From positions 1 through 64,000 of the forward strand of contig NZ_AUIS01000009.1 of assembly GCF_000423825.1 (NCBI RefSeq): a stretch of DNA of 64,000 nt, read 5' to 3'. Positions 24,245 through 32,953 of the stretch are shown here, piece after piece. The notes beneath the pieces are model-generated. The model ran no database searches, was not told the DNA's origin, and was given only the letters and a program-made list of their open reading frames with translations. The DNA is from Thermithiobacillus tepidarius DSM 3134 (lineage in GTDB: Bacteria > Pseudomonadota > Gammaproteobacteria > Acidithiobacillales > Thermithiobacillaceae). The position numbers and the translations under genes were made by a program. Every line of letters begins with the position of its first letter. The stretch's first letter is position 1.

Positions 24245-24709
24245 TCACTTCCACAGGCGCGGATCGAAGGTGAAAGGCCGCGTCGCGGCCGGGCGGACAG
24301 CATGGAACTCGGGATGACAGGGGTTGATGAGGTAGTTGTTTTCTTCCGGGATGACGGCCGAAGGCACGGCCAGCAGGAGCGAGGCCCCGCCCTGCGCCCA
24401 CTGGTCGCCCAGGCGGCGCAGGGCTTCGGGAGCGGGAAAGCTGCGCCAGTCGGCGGGCAGGTCCTGCGGGGAGACGGACTGCGGCGACAGGTCGTCTGAG
24501 AGGTCCAGCGCCCCCAGCAGCAGACCGTCCGGGACTTCCTCCGGATCCAGATGCACGAAGACCTCCAGCGCCGCCAGGGAGGGGCTGGCGGCCGTGTACA
24601 CCATGCTGACGCCGGGGCTGTTCCAGCGGCCGCCATACAGCCGGGCGCCCTCGCCGTCGTACGCGCTGGCGGCGTAGCGACGGTCGTAGATGCGCCAGAC
24701 CCGCATCAA
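24245..24709 (-). CDS. RES-domain toxin
   Basis: A 154-residue protein matching the RES family named after its Arg, Glu and Ser: YGGRWNSPGVSMVYTAASP, then LAALEVFVHLD, and ILLAVPSAVIPEENNYLINP near the C terminus (LLLAVPSAVI here). Known members degrade NAD+ by phosphorolysis or glycohydrolysis and arrest growth. It overlaps the upstream antitoxin gene by 4 bases, the standard layout. It is the second toxin-antitoxin module in 1.5 kb. Confidence 0.85.
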   Translation of the reverse strand: MMRVWRIYDRRYAASAYDGEGARLYGGRWNSPGVSMVYTAASPSLAALEVFVHLDPEEVPDGLLLGALDLSDDLSPQSVSPQDLPADWRSFPAPEALRRLGDQWAQGGASLLLAVPSAVIPEENNYLINPCHPEFHAVRPAATRPFTFDPRLWK

Positions 24710-25140
24710 CTATGGACGCCGTGGGCGATGCGGCCGAGCACGTTGCGGATTTCTGCGGTGCCGAGATCGGTGTCCAGGAGGTCAAGCGGCACCTGCCCGC
24801 CCAATGCCCGGTTGGGCTTGCGTAGCCAGTGGTGCGCCTTGTCCAGGTCGCCGAAAACATCCTCGGCGAAGGCGGTGATCTGCGCCAGGCGGTAGATGCG
24901 GTTCGACTCCTCGGGCTTGAGCTTTTCCTCGCGCTGGCGCCGCGCCAGGGTGCGCAGCGGGATGCCGGCGACGGCGGACACCTCGTCCCGGGACAGATCC
25001 AGGCGCGCCATGATGACGTCCAGCACCCGGGTCGGCAGACCGTCGCGGACCAGTTCGATGGCCTCGGTGGTGCGTTCGATCTCGCGGCCCAGGACCCGCG
25101 GCCCGCCCAGCACGTCTGCGATACGGCGCGTATCCAGCAT
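24706..25140 (-). CDS. Xre/MbcA/ParS family antitoxin
   Basis: A 144-residue protein starting MLDTRRIADVLGGPRVLGRE behind GGCAGGAGCATTCC. The N-terminal half is an Xre-like HTH (LPTRVLDVIMARLDLSRDEV, AGIPLRTLARRQREEKL). The C-terminal half is the toxin-binding domain (RIYRLAQITAFAEDVFGDL, HHWLRKPNRALGGQVPLDLL). Such proteins cap the RES active site and repress their own promoter. Confidence 0.85.
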   Translation of the reverse strand: MLDTRRIADVLGGPRVLGREIERTTEAIELVRDGLPTRVLDVIMARLDLSRDEVSAVAGIPLRTLARRQREEKLKPEESNRIYRLAQITAFAEDVFGDLDKAHHWLRKPNRALGGQVPLDLLDTDLGTAEIRNVLGRIAHGVHS

Positions 25141-25181
25141 GGAATGCTCCTGCCATTCGCCACGCCGGCGGCGCGGCTTCA

Positions 25182-25222
25182 ATTTGGCATCAATCATAGC
25201 GCCAAATGGCAAAGGTCGGCAA
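25182..25222 (-). promoter_or_regulatory. Promoter and operator of the Xre/RES module
   Basis: Minus strand: TTGCCG (25222-25217), 18-base spacer, TATGAT (25198-25193). An inverted repeat ATTTGGC-N12-GCCAAAT (25182-25207) surrounds the -10, consistent with autorepression by the antitoxin. Confidence 0.55.
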
Positions 25223-25313
25223 GGCTGCGCCGGTGAGTCGCGCCGAGCGAGCTGGAGGCCCGCCTGCAACCGGGCCCTCCCCTGCCATCGAGCAAGCAGC
25301 GGACAGGGCTGTC

Positions 25314-26333
25314 CTAAGGCCGGCGCCCCACTACCACTGCCTCGGTGCCATCCCGGAAGCGGTAGGTCTGCGCTTTCATGCCGACTTCCGCGAAGGCCGC
25401 CTCGATCTCCTCGGGGCACAGGAAGTGATTGCCCTGCACGTATTCGAAAAGATTCTGCATGGCCATGTTGCGGTAGCCGGGACCCCGCAGCGCCGCGCGT
25501 TCGGCGGGCCAGGCGGGTTCCCAGATGACCGCCGCGCCGCCCGGGCGCAGATGTTCCCGCAGGATGCGGAAGACCTCGTTCCGGCCCGCCTCCCAGACAT
25601 GGTGCAGCGCACGGTTCATGGCGATCAGGTCCACCGGTTCGGCGACGTTGAATTGGCGCAGATCCCCTTCGCGGAAGTCCAGACGCTCCGCCAATCCCTC
25701 CGCCGCGGCCAGGCGGCCGGCCTGCTCGATATTTTCGCGAAAGCCGTCCAGGCCGATGCCGCGCAGCCTGGGGTAGTGCTTGGCCAAGCGGCGCAGGTAC
25801 CAGCCGTTGCCGCAGCCGAGGTCCACCGCCACCCCGCCCTGGCGGTCCAGCTCCGCGAAAACCGGCACCTGCGCCAGGATCTCGCGCTCGAAGAGCGGCC
25901 CGAAGTTCTGCTCCAGCATGGGACCGAAGAGCGGCAACAGGGTTTCGCGTTCGGCCAGCACCTGCTCGCCGGGGCGCTCGCCGCTGGCACTGTAGTGGGC
26001 GGCGCGCTCCGCCATGTGCGCGCCGAGCACCGCCCCCACCGCCGCCGGAAAAAGGGAGTCCGGCTCGCGCCGGGCGAAGGCGCGGCCCAGGGGAGTCAGG
26101 CTGAAGCGGCCGTCAATCTCGTCCAGGTAGCCGAAGGCATAGGCGGCATCGCACCAGGCGGCGCAGTAGCCGGCGTCAAGCCCGGCCTGGGCGGCCAGGG
26201 TGCTGCTGCCCAACGCCGTTTCCCAGAGCCGGTCGAAGAGCCCCCGGGACACGCCCAGGTAAGCCACCTGCAGGGCGGCCGCGCCCTGCGCCTGCTGCAA
26301 CACCGTTTGTTTTATCGCATCCTCGACTGCCAT
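25314..26333 (-). CDS. SAM-dependent methyltransferase with winged-helix N terminus
   Basis: A 339-residue protein. The first 100 residues resemble the dimerisation/winged-helix part of O-methyltransferases (VSRGLFDRLWETALGSSTLA, FSLTPLGRAFARREPDSLF). The class I methyltransferase core follows: AVDLGCGNGWYLRRLAKHYP (motif I), GIGLDGFRENIEQA, FREGDLRQFN, DLIAMNRALHHVWE and LRPGGAAVIWEPAW. Substrate unknown; this layout is common in methylation of small phenolics or natural products. The gene stands alone, 101 bases after malQ on the same strand. Confidence 0.8.
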   Translation of the reverse strand: MAVEDAIKQTVLQQAQGAAALQVAYLGVSRGLFDRLWETALGSSTLAAQAGLDAGYCAAWCDAAYAFGYLDEIDGRFSLTPLGRAFARREPDSLFPAAVGAVLGAHMAERAAHYSASGERPGEQVLAERETLLPLFGPMLEQNFGPLFEREILAQVPVFAELDRQGGVAVDLGCGNGWYLRRLAKHYPRLRGIGLDGFRENIEQAGRLAAAEGLAERLDFREGDLRQFNVAEPVDLIAMNRALHHVWEAGRNEVFRILREHLRPGGAAVIWEPAWPAERAALRGPGYRNMAMQNLFEYVQGNHFLCPEEIEAAFAEVGMKAQTYRFRDGTEAVVVGRRP

Positions 26334-26434
26334 CGACGTTTTCCTTTTTGCTTATCGGGTGGGAGCCCATCGTGCCGGGCAGGCTGGGCCTGGCGTCCAA
26401 GATAGCACTGACCGCGCAGCGGGCATAGCATGGC

Positions 26435-28666
26435 TCAACAGCTGTTCTGCGGCTCGCCGGCGGCCGGGCTGCGCTCGCGGCGCAAGGCTTCCGCCAGCGC
26501 CGCCAGGCGTCCGTCCTGGGCCCACTGCTCGAGGCCGACGGTCAGCTTGCGCCGCCAGTTGGGATGCTGGTCCGTGGTGCCGGGCAGGTTGACCTGCTCC
26601 GATTGCCCGAAGACGTCCTCGAGCTGGACCAGCATCACCTGGGCCGGCGAGCGCGCCAGATAGACGTGCACCGCCCGCGCAAACTCCGGCGTGACGGCGG
26701 GAACACTGCGCGGATCGGTGCTCAGCCCCTCGGGCAGCAGGCCCTCGCGCTGCAACGCCGCGAGCAGTTGCGCCCGGTCCTGCTCGCGCAAGGCGTATTG
26801 CTCGCGCCCCGCCTCCGCCGAGGGGAAGAGGTGCAGCGCACTGCGCAGCTCCAGGTCCACGCCCTGCCAGTAGCCCGCCAGGGTGGGCAGGTCGTGAGTG
26901 CTGACCGCCACCAGCGCCTGCCTGGGGTACTCGCCCGGCGCCTTGAAGCTGCCGTCGTCGTGGCGCTCGAAGATGAGCAGGCGGTAGGACAACACGCCGA
27001 GCGGGCCCAAGGCATCGCGCACGGCATCCGGCACGGTGCCCAGGTCCTCGCCGATCACCAAGCAGCGGTTGCGCTGGCTTTCCAGCGCCAGGATACCGAG
27101 CAGATCGGCCAAGGGATAGTTGACATAGGTACCCTCGGCCGCCGAATTGCCGGGCGGCACCCAGAAGAGCCGCATCAGGGCCATGACGTGATCGATGCGC
27201 AACGCCCCGGCGTGGCGCATGTTTTCGCGCAGGGTGGCGATGAAGGGCGCGTAGGCGGCCTCGCGCAGGCGCTCCGGGATCAGGGGCGGCAGGCCCCAGT
27301 CCTGGCCTTTCATGTTGAAGGCGTCCGGCGGCGCGCCGACGCTGGCGTCCACGGCGTAGAGATCCTGGTTGGCCCAGGCCTCGGCGCCGCCGCGGTCGAC
27401 GCTGACCGCCAGGTCCTGATAGAGACCGACGCCCAATCCCAGCTCCAGGCAGCGGCGGCCGGCGGCGCCCAGCTGCAGATCCGCCTGCCACTGCAGATAT
27501 TCGAAGAATTCCACCCGCGCCTCGTGGGCGGCGGCGAACTCGCGGACCTCGGCCGAGCCGGGGTGGCGGTAGGCCGGCGGCCAGACGGGCCAGCCCCAGA
27601 TCTCCGGGTTCTCCTGATGGAAATGTTCCTGCAGGGCCTCGAAGAGGGCCTGCATGCGCAGCATCTCGCCGCCCTCCGCCTGGAAGCGGCGGAAGGCCCT
27701 GCCCCGCTCGCTGTCCTGCTGCAGATGATGCTCGCGGAAATGGCTGTAGGCGGCGCTCAGCACCCGCAACTTGGCTTCGCCGACCGCTGCGTAGTCCACC
27801 AGCTCGCCGGCTCGCTGCGCTTGCAGCAGCTCCTGAAACACCGGCGACCGGACCAGGGCGCGCGCGCTCTCGCTCTCGGCGAAGTCGGGCACGGCCTCCA
27901 CGTCCAGATAGAGCACGTTGAGAAAGAGCCGGCTCGAAGGGCTGTACGGGCTGGCGTGCACAAGATTGTGCGGGAACAGGGCATGGAGTGGATTGAGGCC
28001 GACCAGGCTGGCGCCCAGCTCGGCGGAGAGCTCCACCACCCGCTGCAGGTCGCTGAAGTCGCCGATGCCCCAGTTGCGGCCCGAACGCAGGGTGTAGAGC
28101 TGGACGGCCGGGCCCCAGACCCGGCCCGCGCCCGCCACCGCGGGCGGCTGATAGCAGGCGTCCGGGGCGATGATCAGGCTCATGGCGGCGCAGTGGCTCG
28201 GGTCCTCGACCTCCTCTAGCTCGAAGCGGTGATAGCCGTCCGCCGGCAGAAAGGGCAATGGCAGCGCGTAGCGCACGCAGTCGCCGGCGCCGGTCTGTCG
28301 CCTTTCCAGCACCTCGAGCTCGGCCGGCCGGCACTCGCCGCCGTGACGCTGACCGCCCTCCTCCAGCAAGGCCCAACGGAACGCCCGCTCTGCCCGCTCG
28401 GCTGGCACCGTCAACGGGATCCGCGGCGCGGGCTCACTGCGGCGCAGCACCAGCACCGGCGGCAGCAGGCGCCGCCAGGCCTTCGATTCGAGCTCTTCCA
28501 GGGACTGGCGCAGCTCGGCCTCGCTGCCGGCCGGGACGTGCATCGCCGCCAGGAGGGCGCGCTTGGTCTGATCCGACGCGGGATGGGTCTTGCCCCAGAT
28601 ATCGGTGTACGCGAGATCGATGCCGCACAGGGCGCACAGCCGGTCCAGCGCCTCCTGTTCATTCAT
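26435..28666 (-). CDS. malQ: 4-alpha-glucanotransferase (amylomaltase)
   Basis: A 743-residue GH77 enzyme of the long bacterial type. An N-terminal extension is followed by the catalytic barrel with WGIGDFSDLQRVVELS, VGLNPLHALFPH, ASPYSPSSRLFLNVLYLDVE, ALRIDHVMALMRLFW (nucleophile Asp), CLVIGEDLGTVPDAVRDAL (acid/base Glu) and STHDLPTLAGYWQG. It transfers glucan chains between maltodextrins, acting in glycogen or maltose metabolism. The ATG at 28666 is set by AGAGGAG 9 bases upstream. No glycogen genes are next to it. Confidence 0.92.
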   Translation of the reverse strand: MNEQEALDRLCALCGIDLAYTDIWGKTHPASDQTKRALLAAMHVPAGSEAELRQSLEELESKAWRRLLPPVLVLRRSEPAPRIPLTVPAERAERAFRWALLEEGGQRHGGECRPAELEVLERRQTGAGDCVRYALPLPFLPADGYHRFELEEVEDPSHCAAMSLIIAPDACYQPPAVAGAGRVWGPAVQLYTLRSGRNWGIGDFSDLQRVVELSAELGASLVGLNPLHALFPHNLVHASPYSPSSRLFLNVLYLDVEAVPDFAESESARALVRSPVFQELLQAQRAGELVDYAAVGEAKLRVLSAAYSHFREHHLQQDSERGRAFRRFQAEGGEMLRMQALFEALQEHFHQENPEIWGWPVWPPAYRHPGSAEVREFAAAHEARVEFFEYLQWQADLQLGAAGRRCLELGLGVGLYQDLAVSVDRGGAEAWANQDLYAVDASVGAPPDAFNMKGQDWGLPPLIPERLREAAYAPFIATLRENMRHAGALRIDHVMALMRLFWVPPGNSAAEGTYVNYPLADLLGILALESQRNRCLVIGEDLGTVPDAVRDALGPLGVLSYRLLIFERHDDGSFKAPGEYPRQALVAVSTHDLPTLAGYWQGVDLELRSALHLFPSAEAGREQYALREQDRAQLLAALQREGLLPEGLSTDPRSVPAVTPEFARAVHVYLARSPAQVMLVQLEDVFGQSEQVNLPGTTDQHPNWRRKLTVGLEQWAQDGRLAALAEALRRERSPAAGEPQNSC

Positions 28667-28723
28667 GCATGGACTCCTCTTCAGATTGACTTCCACTCAG
28701 GGCAAGATTGCCGCGGCTTGTCG

Positions 28724-29590
28724 TCATTGGCCGTCGCGCTCGCCGCCGGCCGCGCCGCTCTCCGGGACGCCGGCCATGCGCCGGCCGCTCGCGCCAATGG
28801 AAACGGAGCGCCGCCGCTCGGGCGTGCCAAAGGCCCGGCCCATTTCAGTGGGCATGGTGACGGTGTGCACGTGGAAAAAGGCGTCCGGATTGCGTTGGCG
28901 CAACAGGGGCAGCGCCACGTTGAACACCGGCACCCCGCCGGTGGTCCGGCCGGCGAAGCTGCCGTGGTGGGCGTGGCCGTGGAAGCAGGCCGCCACCTGG
29001 AAGTTGTCCAGCGGTTGCGCCAGGCGCGAGGTGCCCAGATAGGGATAGATTTCGATGGGTTCGCCGCGCACCGTATCCGCCACCGGAGCATAATGCAGGA
29101 GCGCGATGCGGACCGGAGTGGCCAGCTTGCGCAGCGCCACCTCCAGCTTGGCGGCTTCGTCCAGCGCCTCCTTGACGAAGGTTTTGATCATGGGTTCGCC
29201 GAAGGCGGACAAGGCGCCCGGCCCATAGCCGCCGCAGAAGCCCTTGACCCCGGCGAAGCCCAGCCATTCATTGAATTCGAAGCTGTCCCCGTCATCCAGC
29301 AGATGGATGCCGCGCTCGCACAGGATATGGGAGAACTGCTCGTGCAGCCCGGCTTCGTGGTCGTGGTTGCCGAGCACGGCCACGATGGGAATGTTCACCT
29401 CGGCCAGCTCGCCCAGCAGCACCTCCGCTTCCTCCGGCGTGCCGAAGTTGGTGAGATCGCCGCACAGCGCCAGGACGTCGGCCTCGTGGTTGACGCGGCT
29501 CAAGCCGCCCCGGTACAGGCCGCGCGCGTTGCGGCCCACGTGCAGGTCGCCTACGGCGGCGATGCGCACTTCACGCAGGATGTCCGTCAC
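28724..29590 (-). CDS. Calcineurin-like metallophosphoesterase
   Basis: A 288-residue protein with all metal-binding motifs of the family: GDLHVGRN, GDLTNFG, GNHDHE and HGHAHHGS. The active site holds two metal ions, and the domain ends before a basic, disordered-looking C terminus (GTPERRRSVSIGASGRRMAG). The substrate is unknown; no signal peptide is seen. GTG is the likely start, and the gene overlaps the 3' end of the nucleotidyltransferase gene by 20 bases, so they are coupled. Confidence 0.82.
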   Translation of the reverse strand: MTDILREVRIAAVGDLHVGRNARGLYRGGLSRVNHEADVLALCGDLTNFGTPEEAEVLLGELAEVNIPIVAVLGNHDHEAGLHEQFSHILCERGIHLLDDGDSFEFNEWLGFAGVKGFCGGYGPGALSAFGEPMIKTFVKEALDEAAKLEVALRKLATPVRIALLHYAPVADTVRGEPIEIYPYLGTSRLAQPLDNFQVAACFHGHAHHGSFAGRTTGGVPVFNVALPLLRQRNPDAFFHVHTVTMPTEMGRAFGTPERRRSVSIGASGRRMAGVPESGAAGGERDGQ

Positions 29591-30467
29591 CTTCTGCTTG
29601 CTCCTTTTCCCAGACCGGGCTCCTGACGATGCTCTGCACCATCGGATCTTGCAGGGCGCGCGCCACCGCCGCCTGGCGCAGGTCGCGAAAACCCCACTCC
29701 TTCACGTCGATGCGAAACGAAAAGAGCGAAATCAAGGGGCCGCGGGTCACCAGTTCGCGGCTCCCCTGCCGGCCCAGGTCCGCCGCCTGGCGCTGCAGCA
29801 ACTCCTGCATGAGAGCGCCCGGCACGTAGTCGGCGAACTCGGGATAGACGTAGCGGAACAGAATCAGATGCGTGAGCAGGAGCGGCCAGTGCTCGCCCGT
29901 CTTGCGCAGCAACCGGTCCCAGTCCAGCTGTCCATCGGACGCCAGGATCAGGTGCACCGTGTCGCCCAGGTCGTAACGGTGGCGTTCGGAAATGAAAAGG
30001 CGATGCCAGATCATTTCTTCCGGCGGCGACACGCGGATCGGCTCACCCGCCAGGGTAGCGGCACGGCTGTGGCGATGCCAGTCCTCGTCGATGAAGGCCA
30101 AGCCGTTGGCGATGCCGAAGATGAGATCCACGAAATGCGGGTCGGACTTGGCCTTGGCGATCCAGTGCGGCTGCTCCAGCGTCATGCGAAAGCCCGCCTG
30201 CTTCAGCGCCTTCGCGGCCGGCACCACGTGGCGGGGTTCGAGCAGCAGGTCCAGATCTTTGGTTTCGCGGTAGATGCCCGTGTAGTGATAGATGGCGAAC
30301 GCGCCGGACACCACATAGGGCACGCCGGCCGCATTGAGGGTGCGCAGGGCGCGTTGATAGAGTTCGCGCGGCTCTTCGCCGATCCAGAATTCGCTCTGGG
30401 TGCGGGAGCGCCGCTCCTGGTCGGTGAGGTCCATCCTGTCCACATCGGGCGGTCTGAGCGGGGTCAC
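29571..30467 (-). CDS. Nucleotidyltransferase-fold protein
   Basis: A 298-residue protein. The first half shows the minimal nucleotidyltransferase pattern (YVVSGAFAIYHYTGIYRETK then DLDLLLEP) used by MNT-like and substrate-tagging enzymes. Later parts (FVDLIFGIANGLAFIDEDWH, SPPEEMIWHRLFISERHRYD) resemble the helical cap of these proteins. The role is not known. Start: GTG at 30467 with GAGAGGA 6 bases upstream; ATG at 30434 is an alternative. Overlap with the metallophosphoesterase gene suggests a functional pair, perhaps adding and removing a nucleotide or phosphate group; that is inference. Confidence 0.68.
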   Translation of the reverse strand: MTPLRPPDVDRMDLTDQERRSRTQSEFWIGEEPRELYQRALRTLNAAGVPYVVSGAFAIYHYTGIYRETKDLDLLLEPRHVVPAAKALKQAGFRMTLEQPHWIAKAKSDPHFVDLIFGIANGLAFIDEDWHRHSRAATLAGEPIRVSPPEEMIWHRLFISERHRYDLGDTVHLILASDGQLDWDRLLRKTGEHWPLLLTHLILFRYVYPEFADYVPGALMQELLQRQAADLGRQGSRELVTRGPLISLFSFRIDVKEWGFRDLRQAAVARALQDPMVQSIVRSPVWEKEQAEGDGHPA

Positions 30468-30607
30468 GGCGCGTCCTCTCGGCTGGGGAACGGCGGTTGC
30501 TTGATGGTCGCTTTGCCTGTCGCTGCCTGGGATTGTATACCCCTGCCCTCGGGGAAGTATGAAGCTAAAGTTCTAGGGCATTGCTGCCAAGCCGGCCGAG
30601 CCCCCGC

Positions 30608-31354
30608 CTAGACCGGGTTGGGCAGATCGACGAACTGGTGGCGCAGTCCGAAAGTGGCAGCCAGATGCTGTCCCAACGCCTCGATACCGAAGCGTTCGGT
30701 GGCGTGGTGGCCGGCGGCGGCGAAGGCCACCCCCGATTCCTGGGCCAGGTGAAAGCTCGGTTCGGCGGCCTCGCCGGTGATGTAGGCATCCGCGCCCAGG
30801 GCGATCGCCTCCTCGAAGTAGCCCTGGGCGCCGCCCGTGCACCAGGCCACCCGACGGATGGGGCGGCCGTCGCCGGGCAGCAGGCGCACGGGGTAACCCA
30901 GGCGGTCGTGCAGATAGTCGGAAAATTCCAGCGGGGTGAAGGGGCTGGCTGCGCGACCCAGGGCGATGAGCCCCTGCTCGCCGTGCCAGGATTCGATGGC
31001 AAAGTCCAGCCGCACCCCGAGCCGGGCGTTGTTGCCCAGCTCGGGGTGCGCGTCCAGGGGCAGATGGTAGGCCAGCAGGCTGATCTCATGCCTGATGAGC
31101 TGCGCCAGGCGCCGTTGCTTGAAACCGACGATGCGCGGGTCTTCGTTGCGCCAGAAGTAGCCGTGATGCACGAGGATGGCATCCGCCTGCAGGGCAATGG
31201 CCTGCTCGATCAAGGCCAACGAGGCGGTCACGCCGGTGACGATGGTGTTCACCGTGGCGCGCCCCTCCACCTGCAGGCCGTTGGGGCAGTAGTCGCGGAA
31301 GCGCTCCACGCCGAGCAGCTGGTCGGTGTAGGCGGTCAGTTCGTGCAGATGCAT
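30608..31354 (-). CDS. Nif3-like dinuclear metal-centre protein
   Basis: A 248-residue protein of the Nif3/DUF34 family, with the metal-binding stretches YCPNGLQVEG, ILVHHGYFW and LPLDAHPELGNNARLG at the N terminus, and GGAQGYFEEAIALGADAYIT plus AAGHHATERFG at the C terminus. It forms hexamers. In some bacteria it has GTP cyclohydrolase-like or metal-insertion roles, but its real reaction is unsettled. GAGGAGG precedes the ATG. It lies 9 bases after the LOG-family gene, so the two form an operon. Confidence 0.88.
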   Translation of the reverse strand: MHLHELTAYTDQLLGVERFRDYCPNGLQVEGRATVNTIVTGVTASLALIEQAIALQADAILVHHGYFWRNEDPRIVGFKQRRLAQLIRHEISLLAYHLPLDAHPELGNNARLGVRLDFAIESWHGEQGLIALGRAASPFTPLEFSDYLHDRLGYPVRLLPGDGRPIRRVAWCTGGAQGYFEEAIALGADAYITGEAAEPSFHLAQESGVAFAAAGHHATERFGIEALGQHLAATFGLRHQFVDLPNPV

Positions 31355-31363
31355 GCGGCCTCC

Positions 31364-31945
31364 TCAGGTGCTTTGCCGATCCAGCCACTTGGCCACCGCC
31401 GGCGCCTGGTAGCGCTCGAAGCGGTCCAGCAGGGCCGCCGGATCACGATCTTCCAGCACCAAGGCACGATGCCGGTCCTGCAGGAAGCCCTGCGCGACCG
31501 TGTGGTCGAGGAAGGCAATCAGGTGATCGAAGTAGCCGGCCACGTTCAAGAGGCCCACCGGCTTGCGGTGCAGGCCGAGCTGCGCCCAGGTCCACACCTC
31601 GAAGAACTCCTCCAGGGTGCCGATGCCGCCCGGCAGGGCGATGAAGCCGTCGCTCAGCTCGGCCATGCGCGCCTTGCGCTCGTGCATGGAGCCGACCACG
31701 TGCAGCTCCGTGAGGCCGTGGTGGCCCACCTCGCGTTCCATCAAAACTTCGGGAATGACGCCGACGGCCTCGCCGCCTGCCGCCAGCACGGCATCGGCCA
31801 GGATGCCCATGAGGCCCACATGGCCGCCGCCGTAGACCAGTCCCAGCCGACGCTCCGCCAGCGTCCCGCCCAGTGTCCGGGCGGCTTGCGCGTGGCGCGG
31901 ATCGAACCCCGTGCTCGCGCCGCAAAAGACGCATATCCGCTTCAT
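31364..31945 (-). CDS. LOG family protein (nucleotide 5'-monophosphate phosphoribohydrolase)
   Basis: A 193-residue Rossmann-like protein starting MKRICVFCGASTGFDPRHA behind AAGGAG. It holds the family signatures YGGGHVGLMG, MHERKARM and PGGIGTLEEFFEVWTW. Members split AMP or cytokinin-riboside monophosphates into base and ribose 5-phosphate. Cytosolic. It is upstream of nif3 on the same mRNA. Confidence 0.88.
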   Translation of the reverse strand: MKRICVFCGASTGFDPRHAQAARTLGGTLAERRLGLVYGGGHVGLMGILADAVLAAGGEAVGVIPEVLMEREVGHHGLTELHVVGSMHERKARMAELSDGFIALPGGIGTLEEFFEVWTWAQLGLHRKPVGLLNVAGYFDHLIAFLDHTVAQGFLQDRHRALVLEDRDPAALLDRFERYQAPAVAKWLDRQST

Positions 31946-31971
31946 TCACTCTCCTTGGCTATTCGGCGCGC

Positions 31972-32901
31972 TCACAGCGGCACGCGCATGCGCGCCGATA
32001 CCGCCGCGAAGCCCTCCTGAAACCAGGCATGCGGCATGGCGCTGGTGGCGTGTCCCACGCCGAGCTGCCCAGTGGCATCGACGGCGATGAGTCCCACGTC
32101 CCGGCCCAGATCCGCGGTCATGCGCGCCAGGATCGCTTCCACCGCATCCTGGGGATGGTAGCCTTGCGTCACCAGATCGCAGAGGCCCTTGGTGGTCAGG
32201 AAGCGCAGCATCAGCTCACCCTGGCCGGTGGCCGAGGCGGCCGCCGCCGGGGTGGCATAGTTGCCGGCGCCGGGAACGGGACTGTCGCCGATGCGTCCGG
32301 CCAGCTTCAGGGAAACGCCGCCGGTCGAGGTGGCCGCGGCCAGGTTGCCGGCGCTGTCGCAGGCGACCGCCCCGACCGTGTCCCCCGCCAGCCCGGGGTG
32401 CGCCTGCAGGAGCGCGTGCAGGCGCGGCAGCTTGGCATTGGGCAGGCGGGCCAAGGCCTCGCGCTGGCGCCGGTAGGCGGCCAAGCGCTCCGGCGTGCGC
32501 GGATCGTGCTCGGCAAAGCCCATGGCACGGGCGAAGCGCTCGGCGCCGGTCCCGGCCAGCAGCACGTGGTCGGTCTCTTCCAGCACCTTGCGCGCCACCA
32601 GCACCGGATTGCGCACCCGCCGCAGGGCGGCGACGTTGCCGCTGCGCAACCCCTGCCCCACCATCACGCCGGCATCCATTTCCGCCTCGCCGTCGAGGTT
32701 GAGGGTGGAGCCGGTGCCGGCATTGAAAAGCGGATCGTCCTCCAGCACCACCACCGCCGCCACCGCGGCGTCCAACGCCGTGCCGCCCGGGGCCAGAATG
32801 GCCACGCCGGCCTCGGCGGCGCGCCGGACCCCGGCCAGCAACTGCGCTTCCAGCTCGTTCTGCCAGTCGCCGGCACCGCCATGAACCACGATCGCGTACA
32901 T
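31972..32901 (-). CDS. Isoaspartyl peptidase / plant-type L-asparaginase
   Basis: A 309-residue Ntn hydrolase precursor: VVHGGAG at the N terminus, NAGTGSTLNLDGEAEMDAG, and the self-cleavage site GDTVGAVACD, where Thr becomes the N-terminal nucleophile. TSTGGVSLKLAGRIGDSPV and GAGNYATPAAAASATGQGE line the active site. It removes isoaspartyl residues from damaged peptides and hydrolyses asparagine. AGGAGGCGATCC precedes the ATG at 32901. It is divergent from the polyamine-synthase-like gene. Confidence 0.88.
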   Translation of the reverse strand: MYAIVVHGGAGDWQNELEAQLLAGVRRAAEAGVAILAPGGTALDAAVAAVVVLEDDPLFNAGTGSTLNLDGEAEMDAGVMVGQGLRSGNVAALRRVRNPVLVARKVLEETDHVLLAGTGAERFARAMGFAEHDPRTPERLAAYRRQREALARLPNAKLPRLHALLQAHPGLAGDTVGAVACDSAGNLAAATSTGGVSLKLAGRIGDSPVPGAGNYATPAAAASATGQGELMLRFLTTKGLCDLVTQGYHPQDAVEAILARMTADLGRDVGLIAVDATGQLGVGHATSAMPHAWFQEGFAAVSARMRVPL

Positions 32902-32941
32902 GGATCGCCTCCTGGATCCGCCGGATGCGTGAGGATTGCGG

Positions 32942-32947
32942 TACAAT
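32942..32947 (+). promoter_or_regulatory. -10 box just before the spermidine-synthase-like gene
   Basis: TACAAT with exactly 6 bases to the ATG at 32954, so the transcript would be leaderless. There is no RBS in front of this ATG, in agreement. A convincing -35 is lacking. Confidence 0.45.
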
Positions 32948-32953
32948 GGGCCG

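Noticed and set aside
26352-28376. Long minus-strand frame in another phase of malQ
   Set aside because: Arg/Gly/Ala-rich frame overlapping the real malQ; no motif or RBS.
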